A stretch of 64,000 bases of DNA, from the NCBI RefSeq assembly GCF_001519055.1, contig NZ_KQ954293.1, positions 116,690-180,689 on the forward strand, given 5' to 3'. The position numbers were made by a program, and so were the translations under genes. Origin of the DNA: Novosphingobium sp. Fuku2-ISO-50. GTDB taxonomy: Bacteria; Pseudomonadota; Alphaproteobacteria; Sphingomonadales; Sphingomonadaceae. This document shows, one piece after another, positions 37,931 through 45,765 of the stretch (position 1 is its first letter; every line of letters starts with the position of its first letter). The notes under the pieces are model-generated. The model was not told where the DNA came from. It searched no databases and saw nothing but the letters and a program-made list of their open reading frames with translations.

Positions 37931-37960
37931 TTGCAAGACAAAATCTCGAGATTTTATACA
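37931..37960 (+). promoter_or_regulatory. gntR promoter with perfect palindromic operator in the spacer
   Basis: TTGCAA (37931-37936) and TTATAC (37954-37959), or TATACA one base on, are spaced 17-18 bp. AAAATCTCGAGATTTT (37940-37955), a perfect 16-bp palindrome, fills the spacer. A bound dimer would block the promoter, and divergent dmpC would be affected too. Related sequences occur at 40653-40668 and 30621-30644. Confidence 0.6.
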
Positions 37961-38013
37961 AAGCCCGCAAATTCCCGTTGACGGGCGCCCCTGTTGCTGC
38001 GCATGGAAACGTT

Positions 38014-38736
38014 ATGCCGACCACCCGCGAGCGACGGCTTGATGTCGCCCCTTCGCCCGAAACTGCCCCGCGCACATTGGTACAGGACGTTTATCAGCGC
38101 CTGCGCTCGGACATCATTTACGGCGAACTGAAACCGGGCAAACGGCTCCGTGCCGAACATCTCAAAGGGCTGTACAATGTCAGCGGCGCCACCATGCGCG
38201 AGGCGCTTGCCCTGCTGGTGGCCGATGCGCTGGTCATATCGCGCGAACAGCGCGGCTTTATCGTCGCGCCGGTGTCGATCGCCGATTTTACCGACATCAC
38301 CGAGACGCGCGCCACGCTCGAAGCCCATGCGGTGCGCATGGCGGTGCGCCAGGGCGATGACGAATGGGAAGTCAATCTGTCCGGCGCATTCCATCGCCTG
38401 TCTCTCGCCGAAGAACGGCGCGCCTATCGCCAGAACGACGATTACTGGGAAGAGTGCAACAAGAAGTTCCATGAAGCGCTGGTCGCGGGGTTTGATTCCC
38501 CCTGGACGCGCTATTTCCTGACCATTCTCTATCGCCAGTCCGAACGCTATCGCCGCATCGCGCTCAACAACGCCCCGCCCGAGCGCGATGTCCATGCCGA
38601 GCACGTGGCCATTTTCGAAGCCGCGATGGCGCGCGACGAGGTAACCGTCGGCGCCCTGATCGAACAGCACATCCGCGCCACGCTCGACGTGATCTTGTCG
38701 GTCGAAACCGCAGTGGTCAGTTCGAACGACAGTTGA
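38014..38736 (+). CDS. GntR-family (FadR/FCD type) regulator
   Basis: This 240-residue protein has a GntR winged HTH (VQDVYQRLRSDIIYGELKPGKRLRAEHLKGLYNVSG, then MREALALLVADALV) and an all-helical FCD ligand domain with the metal-binding His pattern. The ATG at 38014 follows GGAA at 5 bases. Its promoter carries the perfect palindrome at 37940-37955, so it probably regulates itself and the divergent dmpC operon, with a pathway intermediate as likely inducer. It converges on the XylR-like gene. Confidence 0.9.
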   Translation: MPTTRERRLDVAPSPETAPRTLVQDVYQRLRSDIIYGELKPGKRLRAEHLKGLYNVSGATMREALALLVADALVISREQRGFIVAPVSIADFTDITETRATLEAHAVRMAVRQGDDEWEVNLSGAFHRLSLAEERRAYRQNDDYWEECNKKFHEALVAGFDSPWTRYFLTILYRQSERYRRIALNNAPPERDVHAEHVAIFEAAMARDEVTVGALIEQHIRATLDVILSVETAVVSSNDS

Positions 38737-38751
38737 GCCGCCGCGCGCGGT

Positions 38752-40530
38752 TCAATCCGCGTGTTCCCCCCTCAGCCGCGCATAGCGGTAGGCCAGTTGC
38801 GGCCGGGTGATCCCGAGCATCCGCGCCGCCTGCGCCAGATTGCCTTGCGCCTGGGCGACCGCGCGCTGAATGAGATCCGCCTCGAACGCCTCAAGATTGA
38901 ATTGCCCGCGCAACATCCGCTCGGTCTGCACCGCCATGTCCCCGGCGGTGTCCGGCTGATCCGAATGGACCAGCCCGCCCGCGTCCGAAACGCGGAAAAA
39001 CGAGGGCTGGTGCAAATCGGCGACCGACAACAAGTGATGGGTGCGGATCATTCCGTCATCGCTGGCCATGATCACCGCGCGCTCCATCATCGCTTCCAAT
39101 TCGGCAATATTGCCGGGAAAATCGTGGCTGAGCAGGTATCCCGCCGCATCCATTGTCAGCCCGCCCAGGGTCTTGCCGTAGTGCGCCGCGTGGAGGCCCG
39201 CAAAATGGCGGATCAGCGCGGGCAAATCGCCGCGCCGGTCACGCAGCGGCGGGACAGCCACCGAACAGACGCCCAGCTTGTAATAGAGATCCTGACGAAA
39301 CCGGCCATCACGGACCGCGCGTGCCAGCTCGTCGTTCGCGCAGGCGATCACCCGGATATCGATCGCGCGCGGCTGCCCCCCACCCAGCCGCTCGACCTGA
39401 CGGTCGACCAGCAGTTGCATCAGCTTGGCCTGAAAACGCGGCGTGATCGTCTGCACGTCCTCGAGCAGCAAGGTGCCGCCGTTCAACCGTTCGAGCTTGC
39501 CCGGCCGCGCCGGTTCGTCGCCGCTGCGTTCGCGGCCAAACAGATCGAGCGCCAGATCATCGCCGTCATGGCGCGCGCAATTGACAACCAGCAAGGGCCG
39601 CGATGCGCGACGCGACAAGCGATGGATCGCGCGCCCGACGGTCTTCTTGCCCGCGCCCGGCTCGCCCAGCAACAGCACGTTCGCGGACGTGTCGGCAATT
39701 CGGCGTACCGTACTCATCATCGCGGCAAAGGCCGGGGATTCGCCGATCAGCGCATCGCCCGCCGCGCTGCCCGACCATTCGCCCGCGCCACCGATCCGTT
39801 CGCCCAGAAACGAGCCCGGAAACGGACTTTGCGCCGCGCCGTGCAAGTCGAGCCCGACATCGCCGGCGCCGCCCTCCTCGGCCCATAGCGCCGCCGGTTT
39901 GCCGACGATGCGGCAATGCGGCGCGCCCATCGCGCGGCATTCCACTTCGCGATAAAGCGTGGGATTCCCGATGAACGCGCTGGAATAGGCGCTGGCATAG
40001 CCCAGCAGAGTCCAGCAAGCGGGCTCCGCGCCAATGCCAAAGGCCTGGATATGCGCATCGGCTTCGGCGGAATGGCGCCAGATCCATTCCCCGATGTGAA
40101 AGCCGGTTTCGGCATCGAGTTCCAGCCGGACCTGTTCGGGCACCACCATGCCTTCGATCGCGTGAAGCCGGGGCCCCGCCTTGAACGCCTCGACCGGCCC
40201 GGCATGGGGCATGGCCCGGCGCGCGATCGCGGCATCGAGCGTGCCGGAAACCTGCCCGACGCGATAGAGCACCTTGCACGCCGTCTCGATCCCGGTCGCC
40301 TCGATCAATTCGCGGCGCAGGCTGGAAAAGGCTGTCAGGTGCAACAGCACCATGCGTTCGCTTTCGAGCCAGATATGCGCATCGTCGGGATGAAAGCGCA
40401 GCCGCGCGGACAATTGTTCGACATCGACCCCGAACCAGTCGCCGCTGTCGCGGTGGCGATCGGGCTCGACGCGATCCTGACACGCCCCGGCGGTCTTCGC
40501 CTCGCGTTGCGGTGTCGGCACCTTGGCCAT
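38752..40530 (-). CDS. Second XylR/DmpR-like regulator lacking GAFTGA
   Basis: This 592-residue paralogue of the 22715-24448 protein has an XylR_N domain (about 30-135), V4R (about 140-210), an AAA+ domain with Walker A GEPGAGKK (289-296), and a Fis-type HTH (about 560-588). The GAFTGA position reads RERSGDEPARPG (334-345) and Walker B ends LED. The same changes in both proteins point to a conserved alternative mode rather than decay. It is divergent from dmpK across 230 bp. A GGAGGG ribosome-binding site precedes it. The likely target is the phenol hydroxylase operon. Confidence 0.88.
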   Translation of the reverse strand: MAKVPTPQREAKTAGACQDRVEPDRHRDSGDWFGVDVEQLSARLRFHPDDAHIWLESERMVLLHLTAFSSLRRELIEATGIETACKVLYRVGQVSGTLDAAIARRAMPHAGPVEAFKAGPRLHAIEGMVVPEQVRLELDAETGFHIGEWIWRHSAEADAHIQAFGIGAEPACWTLLGYASAYSSAFIGNPTLYREVECRAMGAPHCRIVGKPAALWAEEGGAGDVGLDLHGAAQSPFPGSFLGERIGGAGEWSGSAAGDALIGESPAFAAMMSTVRRIADTSANVLLLGEPGAGKKTVGRAIHRLSRRASRPLLVVNCARHDGDDLALDLFGRERSGDEPARPGKLERLNGGTLLLEDVQTITPRFQAKLMQLLVDRQVERLGGGQPRAIDIRVIACANDELARAVRDGRFRQDLYYKLGVCSVAVPPLRDRRGDLPALIRHFAGLHAAHYGKTLGGLTMDAAGYLLSHDFPGNIAELEAMMERAVIMASDDGMIRTHHLLSVADLHQPSFFRVSDAGGLVHSDQPDTAGDMAVQTERMLRGQFNLEAFEADLIQRAVAQAQGNLAQAARMLGITRPQLAYRYARLRGEHAD

Positions 40531-40574
40531 CCTGTCCCTCCTGCGGCACCCTTATGATTTGATGAGGTGCCTGC

Positions 40575-40590
40575 TTCAAAAAATGATCAA
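40575..40590. promoter_or_regulatory. Candidate XylR/DmpR-type upstream activator site
   Basis: TTCAAAAAATGATCAA matches 12 of 16 positions of TTGATCAATTGATCAA, the inverted-repeat site recalled for DmpR/XylR-type regulators. It lies 45 bp from the divergent regulator start and about 170 bp upstream of dmpK. The right half is shared with 30716-30725. Confidence 0.35.
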
Positions 40591-40652
40591 ACCATAAATC
40601 ACGTGCGGATCAAGCCTCGCTCCAAGCGCCCGCATCGCCCGCTTAAATGCCT

Positions 40653-40668
40653 ATTTCTCGAGATTTTT
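40653..40668. promoter_or_regulatory. TCTCGAGA palindrome upstream of dmpK
   Basis: ATTTCTCGAGATTTTT contains the same 8-bp core TCTCGAGA (40656-40663) and T-rich right flank as the perfect palindrome at 37940-37955. It is about 95 bp before the dmpK ATG, with a possible TTGCAC -35 box immediately downstream. It suggests shared control by the GntR protein. Confidence 0.5.
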
Positions 40669-40760
40669 GCACTTTCTCGCCAGTCGCGCAATTTACTTTT
40701 GAACGCAGCCGCGAATCGGTCGATCATCCAGGTCAACAAGAACAATATCTGGAGGATGCG

Positions 40761-41102
40761 ATGGCGCAGCAGGACTGCCCGGCGCCGGATGCGGGCACGG
40801 GCACAGGCACGGGCACGGGCATCGATGCCAATGCCAAATTCGTCCGTGTCACCGAAGTGCGACCCGACGGCTTTGTCGCGTTCGACTTCGCGATCGGCGA
40901 ACCCGAAATCTATGTCGAAATGCTGCTGCCGCGCGATGCCTTTGCAGCCTTTTGCAAGGAACAGGCCGTCACCCTCCTCGAGGCCGACCCGTCCGCCGAT
41001 CACAGCGATTTTCTCTGGCGGCTCAGCGATGCGACCCGCGCCGCAGCCGGTCAGAAATCCACCGTTACCCCTTCATCCGACCTTCCCCGCAGGAGCATCT
41101 GA
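40761..41102 (+). CDS. dmpK: Phenol hydroxylase assembly protein (P0)
   Basis: This 113-residue protein has the DmpK core: KFVRVTEVRPDGFVAFDFAIGEPEIYVEMLLPRDAFAAFC in separate pieces, ending in a SDFLWRLSDAT-like segment. DmpK helps load iron into the phenol hydroxylase and is not part of the active enzyme. The start has GGAGG 5 bases upstream. An N-terminal Gly-Thr repeat is coded by a hexanucleotide repeat at 40794-40817. It shares one base with dmpL (TGATG). Confidence 0.88.
   Translation: MAQQDCPAPDAGTGTGTGTGIDANAKFVRVTEVRPDGFVAFDFAIGEPEIYVEMLLPRDAFAAFCKEQAVTLLEADPSADHSDFLWRLSDATRAAAGQKSTVTPSSDLPRRSI
40794..40817 (+). repeat. In-frame hexanucleotide repeat in dmpK
   Basis: Four units of GGCACR (GGCACG, GGCACA, GGCACG, GGCACG) are followed by a partial GGCATC and encode Gly-Thr repeats. 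Slippage would change length by two residues without a frameshift. Confidence 0.85.
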
Positions 41103-42109
41103 TGCAACTCGATCTTCGCACCGTCACCGTAAAGCCGCTGCGCCAGACCTTTACCCACGTCGCGCGACGGATCGGCGGCGACAAGCCTGCGTCACGCTAT
41201 CAGGAGGGCATTTACGACCTCCAGGCGACGATCAATTTCCACTATCGCCCGCTCTGGGCCCCGGAATACGAGATCTTTGACGCCAGCCGCACCGCCATCG
41301 TCATGGCCGACTGGTACAAGCTGCTCGATCCGCGCCAGTTCTATTACGGCTCGTACACCCTGGCCCGCGCCCGCATGCAGGAAGCCGCCGAGGCCGACTT
41401 TGCCCTCGTCGAGGATCGCGATCTGGCCGCCGCCATTCCGCCGGCCGTGCGCGAACTTGCGCTCAGGCTCTATGTCCCGCTGCGCCATCTCGAATGGGGC
41501 GGCAATACCAATTGCATGTTCATGGCCGCCTATGGCTTTGGCACGGCGTTCACATCGCCCGCGCTCTATCATGCCATGGATCACCTCGGCATGGCGCAGT
41601 ACCTGACCCGCGTCGGGCTGACGCTGGGCAACGAGGCCGCGCTCGACGAGGCCAAGGCGGCCTGGATCGAGGGCGCCGAGTGGCAGGGCCTGCGCAAATA
41701 CGTCGAAGACTGCTTCGTGCTCAGCGACTGGTTCGAACTGTTCATCGCCCATGCCGTGGTGCTCGATGGCCTGCTGTTCCCGCTGTTCTATGGCGAAATC
41801 GACACCCGTCTTGCCGGTATGGGCGCGGGCGCGGTGGTCACCATGCTGACCCGGTTCGAGGCCGAATGGTTTGGCGAAAGCAGTCGCTGGACCAATGCCG
41901 TGGTCAAGCTCGCTGCAGCCGAATCCGAGGCGAACAAAGCCCGGATCGAAGGCTGGATCGCCCAATACCTGCCGCTCGCCCGTGCTGCGGTCGAAGGCCC
42001 CGCCGGGATCATCTTCGGCGCCGAAACCGCCGGCGTGGTCGACCAGTTGGTCGAACAGTTTTCCGCCCGCCTTGCCAAGCTTGGCATCACCGTCAGCGCG
42101 AAGGGCTGA
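41102..42109 (+). CDS. dmpL: Phenol hydroxylase beta subunit (P1)
   Basis: This 335-residue helical subunit begins MQLDLRTVTVKPLRQTF and contains RYQEGIYDLQATINFHYRPLW, the usual DmpL pattern. It lacks iron ligands and pairs with DmpN and DmpO to make the hydroxylase. It overlaps dmpK by one base and lies 5 bases before dmpM. It is distantly related to TmoE at 26892-27878, from the second monooxygenase of the window. Confidence 0.95.
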   Translation: MQLDLRTVTVKPLRQTFTHVARRIGGDKPASRYQEGIYDLQATINFHYRPLWAPEYEIFDASRTAIVMADWYKLLDPRQFYYGSYTLARARMQEAAEADFALVEDRDLAAAIPPAVRELALRLYVPLRHLEWGGNTNCMFMAAYGFGTAFTSPALYHAMDHLGMAQYLTRVGLTLGNEAALDEAKAAWIEGAEWQGLRKYVEDCFVLSDWFELFIAHAVVLDGLLFPLFYGEIDTRLAGMGAGAVVTMLTRFEAEWFGESSRWTNAVVKLAAAESEANKARIEGWIAQYLPLARAAVEGPAGIIFGAETAGVVDQLVEQFSARLAKLGITVSAKG

Positions 42110-42114
42110 ATCCC

Positions 42115-42387
42115 ATGGCCGACAATGTTTTCATCGCCTTTCAGACCAGTGACGAAAGCCGGGCGATCGTCGAGGCCATCCTGGCCGACAATCCCGGCAC
42201 AACGGTAGACGAACAGCCCGCCATGGTCCGCGTGATCCGCCCCGGCAGCCTGACCATTCGGCGCGAAACCGTCGAGGAACACATGGGGCGCGATTTCGAC
42301 CTGCAGGAACTGCAGCTCTACCTGATCACCCTGACCGGCAACATCGACGAGACCGACGACGCCTTCACGCTCGCCTGGCACAACTGA
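42115..42387 (+). CDS. dmpM: Phenol hydroxylase effector protein (P2)
   Basis: This 90-residue MmoB/DmpM-family protein (NVFIAFQTSDESRAIVEAIL, then MGRDFDLQELQLYLITLTGNI) has no cofactor. It binds the hydroxylase near the diiron site and is needed for turnover. It sits between dmpL and dmpN as in known phenol operons. Confidence 0.95.
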   Translation: MADNVFIAFQTSDESRAIVEAILADNPGTTVDEQPAMVRVIRPGSLTIRRETVEEHMGRDFDLQELQLYLITLTGNIDETDDAFTLAWHN

Positions 42388-42417
42388 TCGTCCGACGCAT
42401 TGCGAGGAACCACCACC

Positions 42418-43971
42418 ATGGACATGCCCACCACCACCAAGAAAAAGCTCGGCATCAAGGAAAAATACGCGTTGATGACGCGCGGCCTTGACTGGGAAAC
42501 CACCTATCAGCCGATGGACAAAGTGTTTCCCTATGCCAAATTCGAAGGCATCAAGATCCACGACTGGGACAAGTGGGAAGACCCGTTCCGCCTGACCATG
42601 GACGCCTACTGGAAATACCAGGCGGAAAAAGAGCGCAAGCTTTACGCGATCCTTGACGCGTTCAATCAGAACAACGGCCACCTCGGCATCACCGACGCGC
42701 GCTACGTCAACACGCTGAAGCTGTTTCTCAACGGCATTTCTCCGCTCGAATATATGGCGCACCGCGGCTTTGCCCATGTCGGACGCCAGTTCCCCGGCGT
42801 GGGGCCGCGTGTGGCCTGCCAGATGCAGTCGCTCGACGAAATGCGGCACGCACAGACCCAGATCCACTCGATGTCGAACTACAACCGCTACTACAACGGT
42901 TTTCACTCCTTCCCGGAAATGCTCCAGAAGGTGTGGTACATGTCGGTGCCGCGATCGTTTTTTGACGATGCCTATACGTCCGGCCCGTTCGAATTCATGG
43001 TCGCCATCGGATTCAGCTTTGAATACGTTTTGACGAACCTGCTGTTCGTGCCGTTTGTTTCCGGCGCAGCCTATAACGGCGACATGGGCGCGATGACGTT
43101 CGGCTTTTCGGCCCAGTCCGACGAAGCGCGCCACATGACGCTCGGCCTCGAATGCATCCGCTTCATGCTGGAGCAGGATCCCGACAATATCCCGATCGTT
43201 CAAAAGTGGATCGACAAGTGGACGTGGCGCGGAATCCGCGTCCTGACACTCGTCGCCATGATGATGGACTATATGCTTCCCAAGAAAGTGATGAGCTGGA
43301 AAGAAGCCTGGGAAATCTATTTCGAAGAAAATGCCACAGCCCTGTTCAACGATCTGGCACGGTACGGCATCAAGATGCCCGATTGCGCCAAGCAGGCGCT
43401 GATCGACAAGGAACATATCTCGCACCAGGCGTGGGCGACGTTCTATCAATATTCCGCCGTCTCCAATTTCCACGGCTGGCTGCCGTCGAGCGAGGAAATG
43501 GACTGGCTGTCGGCGAAATATCCGGACACGTTCGACCAGTATTATCGCCCCCGCTTTGAACATTGGGCCAAGGAAGCCGCAGAAGGTCGCCGGTTCTACA
43601 ACACCACCCTGCCGCAGCTGTGCCAGGTGTGCCAGATTCCGATGATCTTTACCGAGCCGACCGATCCGACCCAGATCTGCTATCGCGAATCCGAATTTGA
43701 GGGCGACAAGTACCACTTCTGTTCGGATCACTGTAAGAACATCTTTGACGATGAACCGGAAAAGTATGTGCAGGCCTGGCTGCCGGTACAACAGATCTAT
43801 CAGGGCAATTGTTTCATGCCCGATGCCGATCCGACCAAGCCGGACTTCAATCCGATCGAGGAAGTTCTGCGGTATTACAACCTGCAAAACGGTCGCGACA
43901 ACATGGATTATGTCGGCAGCGAGGACGAAGCCAATTTCCGCGCCTGGCGCCAGACCAGCACGCAGAACTGA
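42418..43971 (+). CDS. dmpN: Phenol hydroxylase alpha subunit (P3, diiron oxygenase)
   Basis: This 517-residue catalytic subunit has diiron ligands at about Glu111, Glu141, His144 (DEMRH), Glu202, Glu236 and His239 (DEARH). Near residue 400 a CQVCQIP and a YHFCSDHC motif form the extra metal-binding site seen in phenol hydroxylases. It ortho-hydroxylates phenol or cresols to catechols. The start MDMPTTTKKK has GAGGA 9 bases upstream; an upstream in-frame ATG at 42400 is less likely. Confidence 0.97.
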   Translation: MDMPTTTKKKLGIKEKYALMTRGLDWETTYQPMDKVFPYAKFEGIKIHDWDKWEDPFRLTMDAYWKYQAEKERKLYAILDAFNQNNGHLGITDARYVNTLKLFLNGISPLEYMAHRGFAHVGRQFPGVGPRVACQMQSLDEMRHAQTQIHSMSNYNRYYNGFHSFPEMLQKVWYMSVPRSFFDDAYTSGPFEFMVAIGFSFEYVLTNLLFVPFVSGAAYNGDMGAMTFGFSAQSDEARHMTLGLECIRFMLEQDPDNIPIVQKWIDKWTWRGIRVLTLVAMMMDYMLPKKVMSWKEAWEIYFEENATALFNDLARYGIKMPDCAKQALIDKEHISHQAWATFYQYSAVSNFHGWLPSSEEMDWLSAKYPDTFDQYYRPRFEHWAKEAAEGRRFYNTTLPQLCQVCQIPMIFTEPTDPTQICYRESEFEGDKYHFCSDHCKNIFDDEPEKYVQAWLPVQQIYQGNCFMPDADPTKPDFNPIEEVLRYYNLQNGRDNMDYVGSEDEANFRAWRQTSTQN

Positions 43972-43988
43972 GCGAGGGGGACAAAATC

Positions 43989-44348
43989 ATGCCCGTCAAG
44001 GCAATCAAGGACTATCCGCTGCGCGTTGCCGACAGCGTTGACAAGTTCCACGGCAATATCATGCTCTTCGTGGGTTGGGACCAGCATCTCATGTTCTGCG
44101 CCCCGTTTGCCTGGGCGCTGCCTCCGGCAATGCGCTTTGGCGACCTGATCGAAGGGATCTTCCCCGCCTCGTTCGGCGCCCATCCCGACTTTGCCCTGAT
44201 CGACTGGAGCAAAGTCGAATGGCTCAAGTCGGGCAAGCCGTGGGCGCCCGATGTCAACAAGAGCCTGGCCGAAAACGGCCTTGGTCACAAGGACTGCCTG
44301 CGCTTCCGCACGCCGGGGCTCTGCGGCATCAAGGGTTCGGGCAGCTGA
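43989..44348 (+). CDS. dmpO: Phenol hydroxylase gamma subunit (P4)
   Basis: This 119-residue subunit matches DmpO: MPVKAIKDYPLRVADSVDKF, LFVGWDQHLMFCAPFAWALP, and a C-terminal KDCLRFRTPGLCGIKG. It completes the (alpha-beta-gamma)2 hydroxylase. It lies 17 bases after dmpN and 3 bases before dmpP. Confidence 0.95.
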   Translation: MPVKAIKDYPLRVADSVDKFHGNIMLFVGWDQHLMFCAPFAWALPPAMRFGDLIEGIFPASFGAHPDFALIDWSKVEWLKSGKPWAPDVNKSLAENGLGHKDCLRFRTPGLCGIKGSGS

Positions 44349-44351
44349 ACC

Positions 44352-45416
44352 ATGAGCTATGAACTGACCATCGAACCGTTGGGGCAGACGATCACCGTCG
44401 AGGATGGCCAGACCATCCTCGATGCCAGCCTGCGCCACGGGATCTATCTGCCCCATGCCTGCGGCCACGGCCTGTGCGCCACGTGCAAGGTGCAAGTCCT
44501 CGACGGTGAAGTCGAACACGGCGAAGCCTCGACTTTTGCCCTGATGGATTTCGAGCGGGAAGAGGGCAAGACGCTCGCCTGTTGCGCGATACCGCAAAGC
44601 GATGTGACGATCGAGGCGGACATCGACGAAGAGCCCGATGCGCGCAATATCCCGGTCGAGGATTTCCCCGGCACGGTCAGCCGGATCGAAACCCTGACCC
44701 CGACGATCAAGGCGGTCTTCGTCAAGCTCGACGGCGGGGCAACCCTGCCATTCCAGTCGGGACAATACGTCAACCTGCACATCCCCGGACACGAACGGCT
44801 GACCCGCCCGTTCTCGCTGGCCAATCCGCCCGGGGCAGGCGACGAGATCGAGCTCAATATCCGCCTCGTTCCGGGGGGAGCCGCGACCGGCTATATCCAC
44901 CAGCAAATGGCAGTGGGCGATCGTGTCACGGTGGCCGGGCCCTATGGCCGGTTTTTCCTGCGCACCTCGCGCAAGACGCCGTTCCTGTTTCTGGCGGGCG
45001 GATCAGGCCTGTCGAGCCCGCGCTCGATGATACTCGACCTTCTTGCCCATGGCGAAACGCAGCCGATCACACTGGTCTATGGCGCGCGCAACCGGGCCGA
45101 GCTCTATTACCACGACGAATTTGTCGCACTGGCCAAGGCCCATGCGAATTTCACCTACGTCCCCGCGCTGTCCGACGAACCCGAAGGCAGCGACTGGACC
45201 AGTGCGCGCGGGTATGTCCATGACGCGGCACGGGCCCATTTCGACAACGATTTCCGGGGCCATACCGCCTATCTCTGCGGCCCGCCGATGATGATCGACG
45301 CCTGCATCTCGACCCTGATGCAGGGCCGTCTGTTCGAACGCGACATCTTCGTCGAAAAATTCATTTCCGCCGCCGACGCGCAACAAGTGCGCTCGCCCTT
45401 TTTCAAGAAATTCTGA
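44352..45416 (+). CDS. dmpP: Phenol hydroxylase NADH reductase (P5)
   Basis: This 354-residue reductase has a plant-type [2Fe-2S] domain (Cys37, Cys42, Cys45 and Cys77), an FAD domain (RPFSLANPPG) and an NAD domain (GGSGLSSPRSMIL). It transfers electrons directly to DmpN without a Rieske protein, unlike the tmo system nearby. It lies 12 bases before dmpQ. Confidence 0.96.
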   Translation: MSYELTIEPLGQTITVEDGQTILDASLRHGIYLPHACGHGLCATCKVQVLDGEVEHGEASTFALMDFEREEGKTLACCAIPQSDVTIEADIDEEPDARNIPVEDFPGTVSRIETLTPTIKAVFVKLDGGATLPFQSGQYVNLHIPGHERLTRPFSLANPPGAGDEIELNIRLVPGGAATGYIHQQMAVGDRVTVAGPYGRFFLRTSRKTPFLFLAGGSGLSSPRSMILDLLAHGETQPITLVYGARNRAELYYHDEFVALAKAHANFTYVPALSDEPEGSDWTSARGYVHDAARAHFDNDFRGHTAYLCGPPMMIDACISTLMQGRLFERDIFVEKFISAADAQQVRSPFFKKF

Positions 45417-45428
45417 AGGGGGCAGCGC

Positions 45429-45764
45429 ATGGCAACGCACACCGTCCGCTTTGTCGAAACCGGCGAAACGCTCGCCTGCAACGACCGCCTCACGCTGCTT
45501 CAGGCGATGGAGCGGCTCGGGCGCAAGGGCATTCCGGTCGGTTGTCGCAATGGTGGCTGCGGCGTGTGCAAAGTGCGCGTTCTGGAAGGCAGTTGCGAAC
45601 GTCGGGTCATGAGCCGCGCGCATGTCGCGATCGAGGAAGAAAGCGCAGGCTATGCGCTCGCCTGCCGGATCATCCCGACCAGCGACCTGTGCGTAACCGT
45701 GATCGGCAAGATGGGCCGCGCCTTTGCGCGACCGGAACAAGACAGAAAACTGACAGGAGAGTGA
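45429..45764 (+). CDS. dmpQ: Plant-type ferredoxin for catechol dioxygenase reactivation
   Basis: This 111-residue [2Fe-2S] ferredoxin has ligands in CRNGGCGVC (Cys39, Cys44, Cys47) and in YALACR. In XylT/DmpQ systems it re-reduces the active-site iron of catechol 2,3-dioxygenase after oxidation by substituted catechols. It lies directly before dmpB with one base between them. Confidence 0.93.
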   Translation: MATHTVRFVETGETLACNDRLTLLQAMERLGRKGIPVGCRNGGCGVCKVRVLEGSCERRVMSRAHVAIEEESAGYALACRIIPTSDLCVTVIGKMGRAFARPEQDRKLTGE

Positions 45765-45765
45765 T

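Noticed and set aside
41788..43887. 699-codon minus-strand frame opposite dmpL-dmpM-dmpN
   Set aside because: Spans three well-defined phenol hydroxylase genes and has no domain pattern.
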